A stretch of 13,131 nucleotides of DNA from Clostridia bacterium (GTDB lineage Bacteria; Bacillota; Clostridia; UMGS1883), in the NCBI GenBank assembly GCA_017441965.1, contig JAFSBF010000197.1, forward strand, positions 1-13,131, in the 5' to 3' direction. The position numbers and the translations under genes are program-made. Under the pieces are notes generated by a model. That model was not told the origin of the DNA. It was given only the letters and a program-made list of their open reading frames with translations, and searched no databases. Positions 5,699-13,131 of the stretch are shown one piece after another. Within the stretch, counting starts at the first letter, position 1. Each line of letters opens with the position of its first letter.

Positions 5699-6453
5699 TT
5701 ATGCTAAATATATTTAAGAGGTTATTTGGTAAAACACAGCAAAAAGTGGACTTTGAAAATTTACCGCAACATATCGGTATAATTATGGACGGGAATGGCC
5801 GCTGGGCAAAAAAACGCGGCCTTCCCCGTACAAGCGGTCATGTTGCAGGGGCAAAGACTTTTGAAAAAATAGTCGAAGATGCAGGAAATATCGGTATAAA
5901 GGTTGTTACGGTATATGCCTTTTCTACGGAAAACTGGCAACGTCCGAAGGAGGAGGTTGATGCACTGATGACTCTTCTGGAGGATTACCTTGACAACGGG
6001 CTTTCACGCCTTGCGGGACGTGATGTTAGAGTCCATTTTATAGGCGATAGAAGTGCCTTTTCCGACAAGTTTCAGGAAAAGCTTTGTCATATGGAAAAGG
6101 CCACTATGAATAACAGTGGTCTTTTACTTAATGTTGCACTTAATTACGGCGGCAGAAATGAACTTACAAACGCCGTTAAGTTAATTGCGCAAAAGGTTAA
6201 GGAAGGGGAGCTTTCATACGAAGATATTACAGAGGATACAATTTCCTCTTATCTTTATACAGCAGGGCAGCCTGACCCAGACCTTATTATAAGACCGAGC
6301 GGAGAATTCAGGCTTAGTAATTTCCTGATGTGGCAGGGGGCATACAGCGAGCTTTGGTTCTCTGACTGTCTATGGCCTGATTTTACAAAAGAGGATTTAC
6401 TTCGTTCAATTTATGACTATCAGCAAAGAAACAGAAGATTTGGCGGAGTATAA
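5695..6453 (+). CDS. uppS: Undecaprenyl diphosphate synthase (isoprenyl transferase)
   Basis: UppS adds eight cis-isoprene units to farnesyl diphosphate to make the C55 lipid carrier of peptidoglycan and teichoic acid precursors. The 252-residue product has the cis-prenyltransferase set: HIGIIMDGNGRWAKKRG with catalytic Asp32, the YAFSTENW segment, the NYGGRNEL motif, and RPSGEFRLSNF with Arg200 and Arg206, followed by the Glu219 of YSELWF that binds magnesium. RPSGE instead of the RTSGE of E. coli is a minor variant. The ATG at 5695 overlaps the frr stop. The ATG at 5701 fits the weak GGAAA site (5689-5693) better, so the true start may be two codons later. Its substrate supplier ispA is in the same operon. 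Confidence 0.96.
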   Translation: MIMLNIFKRLFGKTQQKVDFENLPQHIGIIMDGNGRWAKKRGLPRTSGHVAGAKTFEKIVEDAGNIGIKVVTVYAFSTENWQRPKEEVDALMTLLEDYLDNGLSRLAGRDVRVHFIGDRSAFSDKFQEKLCHMEKATMNNSGLLLNVALNYGGRNELTNAVKLIAQKVKEGELSYEDITEDTISSYLYTAGQPDPDLIIRPSGEFRLSNFLMWQGAYSELWFSDCLWPDFTKEDLLRSIYDYQQRNRRFGGV

Positions 6454-6479
6454 AATTTCCACCGAAAGGACGAAATGTT

Positions 6480-7286
6480 ATGAAACAGAGACTAATTAGT
6501 TCTTTTTTTGCAATAATATTACTTATATTGGTTGTATTCAGCAATCAGTACGTTTTTGACGTTGCGGTTGTACTTATATCAGCAATGGGAATTTTTGAGG
6601 TAATAACAGCACTTGGACTTTCTGAGTACAAAATTATGACTTCAATAAGCGTATTGATGCCTCTGGTATTTATGCTTATATCTTATTTTGCGTGGGAATA
6701 TGCTTTTGCGGCCGTGTTTTTATTTGTAGCAGCATACCTGCTTGTTATGTTGTTTGACCACAAAAGATATTCCTTTACTACAGCGGCAATGTTTATGATG
6801 ATTTCCTTAATGGTTACTTTTGCGTTTATACACGTATCACTTACAAGGCATCTTGCAAATGGTATATTGAATGTTTTTGTAATATTCATAGGCTCCTGGA
6901 TTACTGACACGTGTGCGTATTTTACAGGGTTTGCCATTGGAAAGCACAAGCTTGCACCGTCTGTAAGTCCCAAGAAAACTATTGAAGGCTCAATCGGCGG
7001 AATTGTAGGAGTTACTGTAATTCTTGCAGCATATACCGCTATTATGGGAAATATAATGGATAGTATAACAGTGAATGTTACCTCAGCAATATGTGTAGGT
7101 TTAATATGCGGTGTTATTTCACAGTTTGGTGACCTTTGTGCATCTGTTATCAAAAGAGAAAACAATATAAAAGACTTTGGAAAGATTATGCCCGGGCACG
7201 GCGGTGTAATGGATAGGTTTGACAGCTTTATTTTTGTTGCTCCCGTTGTCTATTACTTTTTAAATTCTTTTCCGATTTTTATTTAA
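6480..7286 (+). CDS. cdsA: Phosphatidate cytidylyltransferase (CDP-diglyceride synthase)
   Basis: CdsA converts phosphatidate and CTP to CDP-diacylglycerol, the precursor of phosphatidylglycerol and other phospholipids, in the plasma membrane. The 268-residue product is almost wholly hydrophobic, with about eight membrane segments. Near the end it carries the full family signature (residues 222-248): S-x-I-K-R, then K-D-F-G-K, then PGHGGVMDRFD, preceded by SPKKTIEGSIGG. AAAGGA lies nine bases before the ATG. A two-codon frame (ATG TTA TGA, 6475-6483) overlaps the start and is probably meaningless. It follows uppS by 26 bases and precedes dxr by 15, as in most bacteria. Confidence 0.96.
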   Translation: MKQRLISSFFAIILLILVVFSNQYVFDVAVVLISAMGIFEVITALGLSEYKIMTSISVLMPLVFMLISYFAWEYAFAAVFLFVAAYLLVMLFDHKRYSFTTAAMFMMISLMVTFAFIHVSLTRHLANGILNVFVIFIGSWITDTCAYFTGFAIGKHKLAPSVSPKKTIEGSIGGIVGVTVILAAYTAIMGNIMDSITVNVTSAICVGLICGVISQFGDLCASVIKRENNIKDFGKIMPGHGGVMDRFDSFIFVAPVVYYFLNSFPIFI

Positions 7287-7301
7287 AAGCAGGTAATTCA
7301 A

Positions 7302-8441
7302 ATGAAAAACATATCAGTATTAGGTTCAACGGGTTCAATTGGCACACAAACTCTTGAGGTGGTTGACCAAACCAATGATTATAGAATATCTGCACTGACA
7401 GCACATTCCAACGTCAGCTTAATTGAACAGCAAATAAGGAAATATAAGCCAAAGCTTGCTTGTATGACAGATGAGAATGCCGCAAAAGACCTAAAAGTTC
7501 GTGTTGCAGATACAAATGTTAAGGTTTTATCAGGAATAGAGGGCGTGTGTGAATGTGCAGCAATTGATGAAGCAGAGGCTGTTGTAACGGCTATAGTTGG
7601 AATAGCCGGTCTTAAACCAACGTTAAGTGCTATTTCATGCGGTAAAAGAATTGCGCTTGCAAACAAAGAAACACTTGTAACGGCTGGAGAAATAGTTATT
7701 GCAGAGGCTAAACGTCACGGAAGTGAAATTATCCCCGTCGATAGTGAACACAGTGCAATTTTTCAATCAATTTCAAATCAGCAAAAATTTCTGAAAAGAA
7801 TAATTATTACAGCATCAGGCGGACCTTTTTTCGGAAAAAGCAAAGAAGAACTCAAAAATATTACTCCCGAGATGGCACTAAAGCACCCTAACTGGAGTAT
7901 GGGTGCAAAAATCACAATAGACAGTGCCACCCTTGTAAATAAAGGCCTTGAAATTATTGAGGCAATGCATCTTTTTGGATTATCAGCAGATAATATCACT
8001 CCGATTATTCACAGAGAAAGCATCGTTCATTCAATGGTGGAATTTTGTGATTCAAGTGTGATTGCGCAAATGGGCGTTCCTGATATGAAGCTTCCAATCA
8101 GCTATGCTCTTTCATATCCTGAAAGAACTGTGCCGGTGTGTGACACTCTTGACCTTGTAAAGGTCGGTACGCTTAGCTTTTATGATGTTGATAACGAAAC
8201 TTTTCCTGCAATTAATCTTGCAAAAGATGCTGCAAAGAAGGGCACAATTATGTGCAGTGTTTTTAACGGTGCAAATGAAGCGGCGGTGGAGCTTTTCTTA
8301 AATGGTAAGTGTTCTTTTACAGACATTACCAAATTTATTGAAACAGCAATGAGTAAAGCTCCCAAAATAGAAAATCCGTCGATTGATGATATATTTATGG
8401 CAGATGATTTTGCCAGAAAAATAGTAAAGGAATGTGTTTAA
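7302..8441 (+). CDS. dxr: 1-deoxy-D-xylulose 5-phosphate reductoisomerase
   Basis: Dxr rearranges and reduces deoxyxylulose phosphate to 2-C-methylerythritol 4-phosphate with NADPH, the first committed step of the MEP isoprenoid pathway. The 379-residue product has the N-terminal nucleotide motif LGSTGSIGTQTL (7-18), ANKETLVTAGE, the metal site VDSEHSA with Asp147 and Glu149 (Asp150 and Glu152 in E. coli), the flexible loop HPNWSMG, and NKGLEIIEA with Glu217 as third metal ligand. MGVPDMKLPISYALSYP is also typical. The ribosome binding site is weak (AGCAGGT). The organism therefore makes isoprenoids by the MEP route. The stop touches the TTG start of rseP without a spacer. Confidence 0.97.
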   Translation: MKNISVLGSTGSIGTQTLEVVDQTNDYRISALTAHSNVSLIEQQIRKYKPKLACMTDENAAKDLKVRVADTNVKVLSGIEGVCECAAIDEAEAVVTAIVGIAGLKPTLSAISCGKRIALANKETLVTAGEIVIAEAKRHGSEIIPVDSEHSAIFQSISNQQKFLKRIIITASGGPFFGKSKEELKNITPEMALKHPNWSMGAKITIDSATLVNKGLEIIEAMHLFGLSADNITPIIHRESIVHSMVEFCDSSVIAQMGVPDMKLPISYALSYPERTVPVCDTLDLVKVGTLSFYDVDNETFPAINLAKDAAKKGTIMCSVFNGANEAAVELFLNGKCSFTDITKFIETAMSKAPKIENPSIDDIFMADDFARKIVKECV

Positions 8442-9458
8442 TTGGCAATTCTGATTACAATTATTGGTTTTGGTATAATGGTATTTCTTCATGAGCTTGG
8501 TCATTTTATTGCTGCCAAGCGTTTTGGCGTGCTTGTACATGAGTTTGCTATTGGGATGGGACCCAAGCTCTTTTCCTTTGGAAAAGGAGAAACCAAATAT
8601 TCACTGAGGTTACTTCCAATTGGAGGTTATGTACGCCTTGAAGGTGAGGGGGAGCTTGAGGAAAACGATAATCCGCGCTCTTTTTCAAATCTTGCACCTA
8701 TAAAGAGGATTATAATACTTTTCGCAGGTGCATTTATGAATATACTTCTCGGCTTTTTACTCTTTACGTTTATAAATCTTAACGCAGGAATTGTTCCTGC
8801 TGTAATAGAGTCTATACCGGTGGAATATTCGGCGGAGCAAACACCTTTTGTGAAAGGCGATGAAATATTAAAGCTCGATAACACTAAAATTCATACCTTT
8901 GATGATGTTTCTCTTTTTATGAGCAGGTGCGACGAAGAAATATCCGTTACAATTAAACGTGACGGTCAAATTAAGGAAATTGCAAATTTTAAGCCTTTCA
9001 AAACAGACTATGGGTATAAACTGGGTGTTGTTTTTGAAACAAAAAAAGGAAGCTTTCTTGAATGTGCAAAATTTGCAGTATATGATACCATTTATATAAC
9101 GAAGGCGGTTATATTTGCACTTGGGGACCTCATAAGCGGCAGGGTAGGAATAAACTCACTTTCCGGTCCCGTTGAAATAGTATCCGTTGTAGGCACGGTG
9201 GCATCAACGCAAAGTGACTACACCTTTATTTCAGTATTGATGCTCTTTGCTATGATAACCGTTAACCTTGGTGTATTTAATTTATTGCCATTTCCCGCAC
9301 TTGACGGCGGAAGCATAATTTTTGCATTGTATGAGCTTATTACAAAGCGAAAAGTAAAAAGCGAAATTGTCGGTTATGCAAGTATGATAGGTTTTGCACT
9401 TCTAATGATTTTAGCCGTTATAGTAACGGTGGGAGATATTACAGACCTGATAAAATAA
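8442..9458 (+). CDS. rseP: Site-2 intramembrane zinc metalloprotease RseP/RasP
   Basis: This protease cuts proteins inside the membrane; in Firmicutes the homologue RasP clips anti-sigma factors, remnant signal peptides and FtsL. The 338-residue product starts with a membrane helix holding the zinc motif HELGH (17-21). The second half of the site is NLLPFPALDGG (280-290), with the third ligand Asp288. A PDZ domain lies between about residues 110 and 180, and further membrane helices near 90-110, 265-285 and 315-335. The start is a TTG directly after the dxr stop, supported by AAAGGA ten bases upstream; a later start would lose the HELGH helix. The next genes usual after rseP, ispG and polC, are absent and nusB follows. 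Confidence 0.95.
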   Translation: MAILITIIGFGIMVFLHELGHFIAAKRFGVLVHEFAIGMGPKLFSFGKGETKYSLRLLPIGGYVRLEGEGELEENDNPRSFSNLAPIKRIIILFAGAFMNILLGFLLFTFINLNAGIVPAVIESIPVEYSAEQTPFVKGDEILKLDNTKIHTFDDVSLFMSRCDEEISVTIKRDGQIKEIANFKPFKTDYGYKLGVVFETKKGSFLECAKFAVYDTIYITKAVIFALGDLISGRVGINSLSGPVEIVSVVGTVASTQSDYTFISVLMLFAMITVNLGVFNLLPFPALDGGSIIFALYELITKRKVKSEIVGYASMIGFALLMILAVIVTVGDITDLIK

Positions 9459-9479
9459 AGCTTGAGAGGAATGATTTGA

Positions 9480-9917
9480 ATGAGCAGAGCTCTTGCACGT
9501 GAGGATGCGTTTAAGCTGATTTTTGAAATGAAGATTTCTGATATATCGGCAGATGATGCACTTAGCTATCTATATAAAACTGTAGAAAAATCAAACGAAA
9601 TGTGGGCGCAGGACTTTGTTTCTGTGGCAAGCCGCAAATATATTGAAGGTGTTGTAAAAGGCATCGAGGAAAAAGAAGAGGAAATTAATGCAATAATTGA
9701 AGGGAAGCTTAAAGACTGGACAATACAGAGAATTTCAAAAGTAAACCTTGCCATCTTACAGCTTTCCATTTATGAAATTAAATATATGGATGATATTCCG
9801 TATAAGGTTTCGGCAAATGAAGCAATAAAGCTCGCAAAGGAATATGGAGGAAATGAATCGGGTGCATTTATAAATGGTGTGCTTGGTGCAGTAATCAATG
9901 AGCTTGAAGGGAACTGA
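9480..9917 (+). CDS. nusB: Transcription antitermination factor NusB
   Basis: NusB pairs with NusE (ribosomal protein S10), binds boxA RNA and helps RNA polymerase read through rRNA operons. The 145-residue, all-helical product has the usual size. It begins [17 protein letters not shown] and has the family's C-terminal half: [21 protein letters not shown], then [19 protein letters not shown] and [15 protein letters not shown] lies about eight bases before the ATG. It is the first gene of the nusB-xseA-xseB-ispA set found in many Firmicutes. The xseA ribosome binding site lies in its last codons, and its stop is four bases before xseA. Confidence 0.95.
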   Translation: MSRALAREDAFKLIFEMKISDISADDALSYLYKTVEKSNEMWAQDFVSVASRKYIEGVVKGIEEKEEEINAIIEGKLKDWTIQRISKVNLAILQLSIYEIKYMDDIPYKVSANEAIKLAKEYGGNESGAFINGVLGAVINELEGN

Positions 9918-9921
9918 TGAT

Positions 9922-11133
9922 ATGAGCGACTCCAGAAGAATTGCCACTGTATCGCAGATTAATAACTACATAAAGGCACTTTTAGACCAGATGCCTGTTT
10001 TGCAAAATATATGGATTAAAGGTGAGATAAGTAATTTTAAACGCCATTCATCCGGGCATTTATATTTAACCTTAAAAGACGGCGGAGCTGTTCTTAAGGC
10101 AGTAATGTTCAGAAATGCGGCTGCTAATCTGAAATTCGATCCCGCAGACGGAACAAAAGTGCTTGCACGTGGAAGAATAAGCGTTTACGAAGCGGGCGGA
10201 CAGTATCAGATGTATATTGAAGAAATGGAAGCTGACGGCTTGGGTGATTTATATGCAAAGTTTGAGGCACTCAAAAAACAGCTTTCAGAGGAAGGGTTAT
10301 TTGACGAAGACAGAAAAAAGCCAATTCCGAAATTTCCTGAAACAATCGGTATCGTTACAAGTCCTACGGGTGCTGCTATCCGTGATATGATAAATGTAAT
10401 AAAGCGCAGATGTCCTATGGTAAAGGTTATAATTTACCCTTGCCTTGTTCAGGGCGAGAATGCAGCACAAAGCATTGCGGCAGGAATAAAATATTTTAAT
10501 GAAAATAAAAAAGTTGATGTCATTATTTCAGGCAGAGGTGGTGGCTCAATTGAGGATTTATGGGCATTTAACGAAGAAATAACTGCCCGTAGTGTTGTTG
10601 CATCTGAAATTCCTGTTATTTCAGCAGTAGGCCACGAGGTTGATTTTACAATATGTGACTTTGTGGCAGATTTAAGGGCACCAACACCATCTGCCGCAGC
10701 AGAGCTTGCTGTACCCGACATTCTTGAACTACGAAAGTTTACAGATACGGCAAAGCTTAGAATGGCAACTCTCCTGCGAAATAAACTTGATGCACAGGTA
10801 AAGCACTTTGAATTACTTTCTTCAAGAAGCTCACTAAGGCAGTTTGACAGAGTGCTTTCAGACAAGGCACAAACCATAGATGCATTATATGACAGATGTG
10901 TTCTGTCGTATAAAAATAACACCGACAGCCTTAATGAAAAATTCAAGGCATTATGCGGAAAGCTTTCTGCATTAAGTCCGATTGCAATATTTGAAAGAGG
11001 TTATTGCAGTGCGCAAAAAGGCGGGAAAACGATAAGCAGTATTTCACAGATAGAAGAAGGCGACAATATAAGTCTGAGATTAACTGACGGTGAAATTGAT
11101 TGCAGCGTTAATCAGAGGAGGAGTTTAATATGA
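9922..11133 (+). CDS. xseA: Exodeoxyribonuclease VII large subunit
   Basis: XseA is the catalytic subunit of exonuclease VII, which trims single-stranded DNA from both ends to oligonucleotides. The 403-residue product has an N-terminal OB fold (about 1-100, with IWIKGEISNFKRHSSGHLYLTLKD) and the catalytic domain with GIVTSPTGAAIRDM, GRGGGSIEDLWAFNEE (204-219) and VGHEVDFTICDFVADLRAPTPSAAAE. A coiled-coil region that binds XseB follows, and the protein ends in a short beta segment. I start at the ATG at 9922, because GAAGGGA lies nine bases upstream. The ATG at 9898 lies inside nusB and adds unconserved residues. The stop overlaps the xseB start (ATGA), which suits coupled synthesis of both subunits. 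Confidence 0.96.
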   Translation: MSDSRRIATVSQINNYIKALLDQMPVLQNIWIKGEISNFKRHSSGHLYLTLKDGGAVLKAVMFRNAAANLKFDPADGTKVLARGRISVYEAGGQYQMYIEEMEADGLGDLYAKFEALKKQLSEEGLFDEDRKKPIPKFPETIGIVTSPTGAAIRDMINVIKRRCPMVKVIIYPCLVQGENAAQSIAAGIKYFNENKKVDVIISGRGGGSIEDLWAFNEEITARSVVASEIPVISAVGHEVDFTICDFVADLRAPTPSAAAELAVPDILELRKFTDTAKLRMATLLRNKLDAQVKHFELLSSRSSLRQFDRVLSDKAQTIDALYDRCVLSYKNNTDSLNEKFKALCGKLSALSPIAIFERGYCSAQKGGKTISSISQIEEGDNISLRLTDGEIDCSVNQRRSLI

Positions 11134-11342
11134 AGTTTGAAGAAGCTATGAAACAGCTTGAAGAAACCGTAAAACAACTTGAAAGTGGCGAAACAACTCT
11201 TGAAGAGTCGATGGAGCTTTTCGAAAAAGGGGTCAGCCTTTCAAGAACTTGTCAGAAATTACTTTCAGAAGCTCAGCTTAAGGTTACAAAGCTTATAAGT
11301 GAAACGGGTGAAGAAGTAGAGTTTGATACGGAGAATATGTAA
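11130..11342 (+). CDS. xseB: Exodeoxyribonuclease VII small subunit
   Basis: XseB is the small helical subunit that binds the coiled-coil of XseA, several copies per complex. The 70-residue product has the standard pattern: KFEEAMKQLEETVKQLESGE, a short turn, then ESMELFEKGVSLSRTCQKLL and a third helix. AGGAGGAG lies directly upstream, in the end of xseA, so a strong ribosome binding site favours more small than large subunit. The start overlaps the xseA stop and the stop overlaps the ispA start (TAATG), making xseA-xseB-ispA a coupled string. Confidence 0.95.
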   Translation: MKFEEAMKQLEETVKQLESGETTLEESMELFEKGVSLSRTCQKLLSEAQLKVTKLISETGEEVEFDTENM

Positions 11343-12205
11343 TGAATTTTAATGTTTGCTTTAATAATTATGTAACTGAAATTAATAATTATCTTAAAGA
11401 TACACTTTTTGGCAAAAAAGGTCTGATATATGATGCAATGGGTTACAGTCTGTATGCAGGTGGAAAACGCATCCGTCCTGTGATTTCCCTTGCGTGCTGT
11501 GATGCACTTGACGGAAATCACTCTGCAGCACTCGTATACGCAGGCGCAATCGAGATGATACATACGTATTCATTAATTCACGATGACCTGCCGTGTATGG
11601 ATGATGATGATTTAAGGCGAGGAAAGCCAACAAACCATATCGTTTACGGTGAAGACACTGCCGTTCTGGCAGGTGACGCACTGCTGAATTTTGCGTGTGA
11701 AGGTATTGTTTCAAAGGATGAGCTTCCGGCGCAAATGTCACTAAAGGCACTTAAAATCATTTACAGTGCATCAGGGGCAGAGGGAATGATTGGCGGACAG
11801 ATAATGGATATGTTAGCTGAGAAAGAGGCACCCGATGCGCAAACTCTTAATCTGTTACATTCAAAAAAAACAGGTGCACTTATACGTGCGGCAGCATCTG
11901 TGGGTGCATTAAGTGCAGGAAAAGATGAAAATTTATTTAATGATTATTCATCATCACTCGGTCTTGCTTTTCAGATACGGGATGATATTCTTGATATTGA
12001 AGGCGATGCAGAGAAATTTGGTAAACCTATATTAAGTGATGAAAAAAACAACAAAACCACCTATGTTACGCTTTATGGAATGGATGGGGCAAAGAAAAGA
12101 CTAAGCGACGAAACACAAAAAGCAATAGCTTCAATAGAATTCTTAGGCGAAAAGGGTGAATTTTTAAGAGAACTTGCACTCTACTTATTACAAAGAGAAA
12201 ATTAA
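11342..12205 (+). CDS. ispA: Farnesyl diphosphate synthase (polyprenyl synthetase family)
   Basis: IspA joins isopentenyl diphosphate to dimethylallyl and then geranyl diphosphate to make farnesyl diphosphate, the primer for UppS and for quinone tails. The 287-residue product has GGKRIRP early on, the first Asp-rich motif [10 protein letters not shown] (81-90) and the second DDILD (214-218). The two extra residues inside the first motif and Tyr76, five positions before it, are the pattern of bacterial farnesyl-type enzymes such as E. coli IspA; chain length remains an inference. GGAGA lies seven bases before the ATG, within the end of xseB. In many Firmicutes dxs follows ispA; here prfA follows. 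Confidence 0.94.
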   Translation: MNFNVCFNNYVTEINNYLKDTLFGKKGLIYDAMGYSLYAGGKRIRPVISLACCDALDGNHSAALVYAGAIEMIHTYSLIHDDLPCMDDDDLRRGKPTNHIVYGEDTAVLAGDALLNFACEGIVSKDELPAQMSLKALKIIYSASGAEGMIGGQIMDMLAEKEAPDAQTLNLLHSKKTGALIRAAASVGALSAGKDENLFNDYSSSLGLAFQIRDDILDIEGDAEKFGKPILSDEKNNKTTYVTLYGMDGAKKRLSDETQKAIASIEFLGEKGEFLRELALYLLQREN

Positions 12206-12215
12206 GGAGCATATT

Positions 12216-13131
12216 ATGTTCAACAAATTAGCATTTATAGAAGAAAGATATGAGGAGCTTTCACAGAAAATCAGCGACCCCGAGGTTATTGCCGACCAAA
12301 ACCGTTGGAGAAAGCTGTGTAAAGAAAATTCCGACATTACTCCTATAGTAGAAAAATACAGAGAGTATAAAAAAGCCAAAACAGCAATAGAAGAAGCAAA
12401 AGAAATGCTTCTGGATAATCCTGATAAGGATTTTGAAGAAATGCTTGAGCTGGAAATAGAGGAAAACAAGGAGAAAATTATTTCTCTTGAAGAAGAGCTT
12501 AAAATATTACTTCTTCCCAAAGACCCTAATGATGAAAAGAGTGTAATTGTTGAAATCCGCGGAGGTACGGGCGGAGAAGAGGCGGCACTTTTTGCAGGGG
12601 CACTTTTCAGAATGTATAGTATGTACGCCGAAAACAGAAACTGGAAAATTGACATAATGAACTCAAACCCGACAGAGCTTGGGGGGTACAAGGAAATTAC
12701 CTTTACAGTTGAGGGCGCAGGTGCATACAGCCGTCTGAAATATGAAAGCGGTGTTCACAGGGTACAACGTGTTCCTGAAACGGAATCAGGCGGAAGAATT
12801 CATACAAGTGCCGCAACGGTAGCTGTGCTTCCCGAGGTGGAAGAAGTCGAGCTTGAAATCAATCCAAATGATTTAAGAATAGACGTTTTCCGTGCAGGTG
12901 GCCCCGGCGGTCAGTGCGTAAATACTACCGACTCTGCAGTGCGTGTAACGCATATACCCACAGGCCTTGTTGTTTCGTGTCAGGATGAAAAGAGTCAGCA
13001 TAAAAACAAGGATAAAGCTCTTAAGGTACTTCGCAGCAGATTGTATGAATTTTTAGAGGCTCAGCGAAACGATGCAATAAGCCGTGAGAGAAAAAATCAG
13101 GTGGGCAGCGGTGACAGAAGCGAAAGAATAC
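12216..13131 (+). CDS. prfA: Peptide chain release factor 1, 3' end beyond the window
   Basis: RF1 reads UAA and UAG in the ribosomal A site and triggers peptide release. The frame from the ATG at 12216 runs without a stop to the right edge: 305 codons plus one base. The usual length is about 355-360, so about 50 residues are missing. AAGGAG overlaps the ispA stop, six bases before the start. The helical N-terminal domain (1-100) is followed by [14 protein letters not shown]. The codon-reading tripeptide PET (187-189) is the P-x-T of RF1, not the S-P-F of RF2. The catalytic GGQ is at 231-233, in [15 protein letters not shown]. There is no internal frameshift site as in prfB. The GGP before GGQ, where E. 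coli has SGA, is a mild variation. Confidence 0.95.
   Translation, partial: MFNKLAFIEERYEELSQKISDPEVIADQNRWRKLCKENSDITPIVEKYREYKKAKTAIEEAKEMLLDNPDKDFEEMLELEIEENKEKIISLEEELKILLLPKDPNDEKSVIVEIRGGTGGEEAALFAGALFRMYSMYAENRNWKIDIMNSNPTELGGYKEITFTVEGAGAYSRLKYESGVHRVQRVPETESGGRIHTSAATVAVLPEVEEVELEINPNDLRIDVFRAGGPGGQCVNTTDSAVRVTHIPTGLVVSCQDEKSQHKNKDKALKVLRSRLYEFLEAQRNDAISRERKNQVGSGDRSERI

Noticed and set aside
6475..6483. Two-codon frame ATG TTA TGA overlapping the cdsA start
   Set aside because: Too short to distinguish from chance; the AAAGGA site fits the cdsA ATG well.
12188..12691. Minus-strand frame of 167 codons opposite prfA
   Set aside because: Serine-rich shadow of Glu-rich prfA codons; the plus frame is clearly RF1 and runs to the window edge.
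12216..13131. Programmed frameshift as in release factor genes
   Set aside because: That mechanism belongs to prfB (RF2). This gene has the RF1 P-x-T motif and an unbroken frame.
1..13131. A new defence, toxin-antitoxin, CRISPR or biosynthetic system
   Set aside because: Apart from the left-edge regulator, every gene is a recognised housekeeping or sporulation gene; no repeat-spacer arrays, insertion sequences or unknown gene clusters were seen.

Overview
The window reads as a chromosomal segment of a low-GC, endospore-forming Firmicute of the Clostridia type. The evidence is an AT-rich sequence, strong GGAGG-like ribosome binding sites, several TTG starts, a spoVAE sporulation gene with a sigma-G-like promoter, the Firmicute order secG-rnr-smpB-ssrA, and a MEP-pathway isoprenoid gene (dxr). 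No species can be named from the sequence alone.

Left edge (1-438): the 3' part of a small helix-turn-helix protein gene on the + strand, of a DeoR-like type. Its N-terminus is not fully explained inside the window. It is followed by a perfect 42-bp palindrome at 344-385 that probably acts as a two-way terminator between this gene and ssrA.

Minus-strand block (439-4170): read from right to left this is spoVAE, secG, rnr, smpB and ssrA (tmRNA). secG has its own sigma-A-type promoter and a terminator hairpin that sits directly in front of rnr. The end of rnr overlaps the start of smpB by 92 bases. ssrA has its own promoter just beyond the smpB stop. tmRNA and SmpB rescue stalled ribosomes, and RNase R degrades the defective mRNAs. 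SecG belongs to the Sec translocase and SpoVAE to the spore dipicolinate channel machinery.

Divergent intergenic region (4171-4371): a sigma-G-like promoter faces left (spoVAE) and an extended -10 promoter faces right (pyrH).

Plus-strand block (4372 to the right edge): pyrH, frr, uppS, cdsA, dxr, rseP, nusB, xseA, xseB, ispA and a 3'-truncated prfA are tightly packed, with overlaps or gaps of at most about 60 bases and no internal terminator that I can see. It looks like one long housekeeping operon. It covers UMP phosphorylation, ribosome recycling and peptide release (frr, prfA), isoprenoid and cell-wall lipid carrier synthesis (dxr, ispA, uppS), CDP-diacylglycerol synthesis (cdsA), intramembrane proteolysis (rseP), rRNA transcription antitermination (nusB) and exonuclease VII (xseA, xseB).

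The gene content is ordinary and I found no convincing new multi-gene system. The points worth a second look are small-scale. They are the basic RNase R tail encoded inside smpB, a tandem duplication of the last smpB codons plus stop, a secG terminator whose 3' arm can also pair with the rnr ribosome binding site, an unusual tmRNA tag ending in AYAA, the perfect palindrome with a mobile-element-type regulator beside the ssrA 3' end, and a lone spoVAE with a forespore-type promoter.
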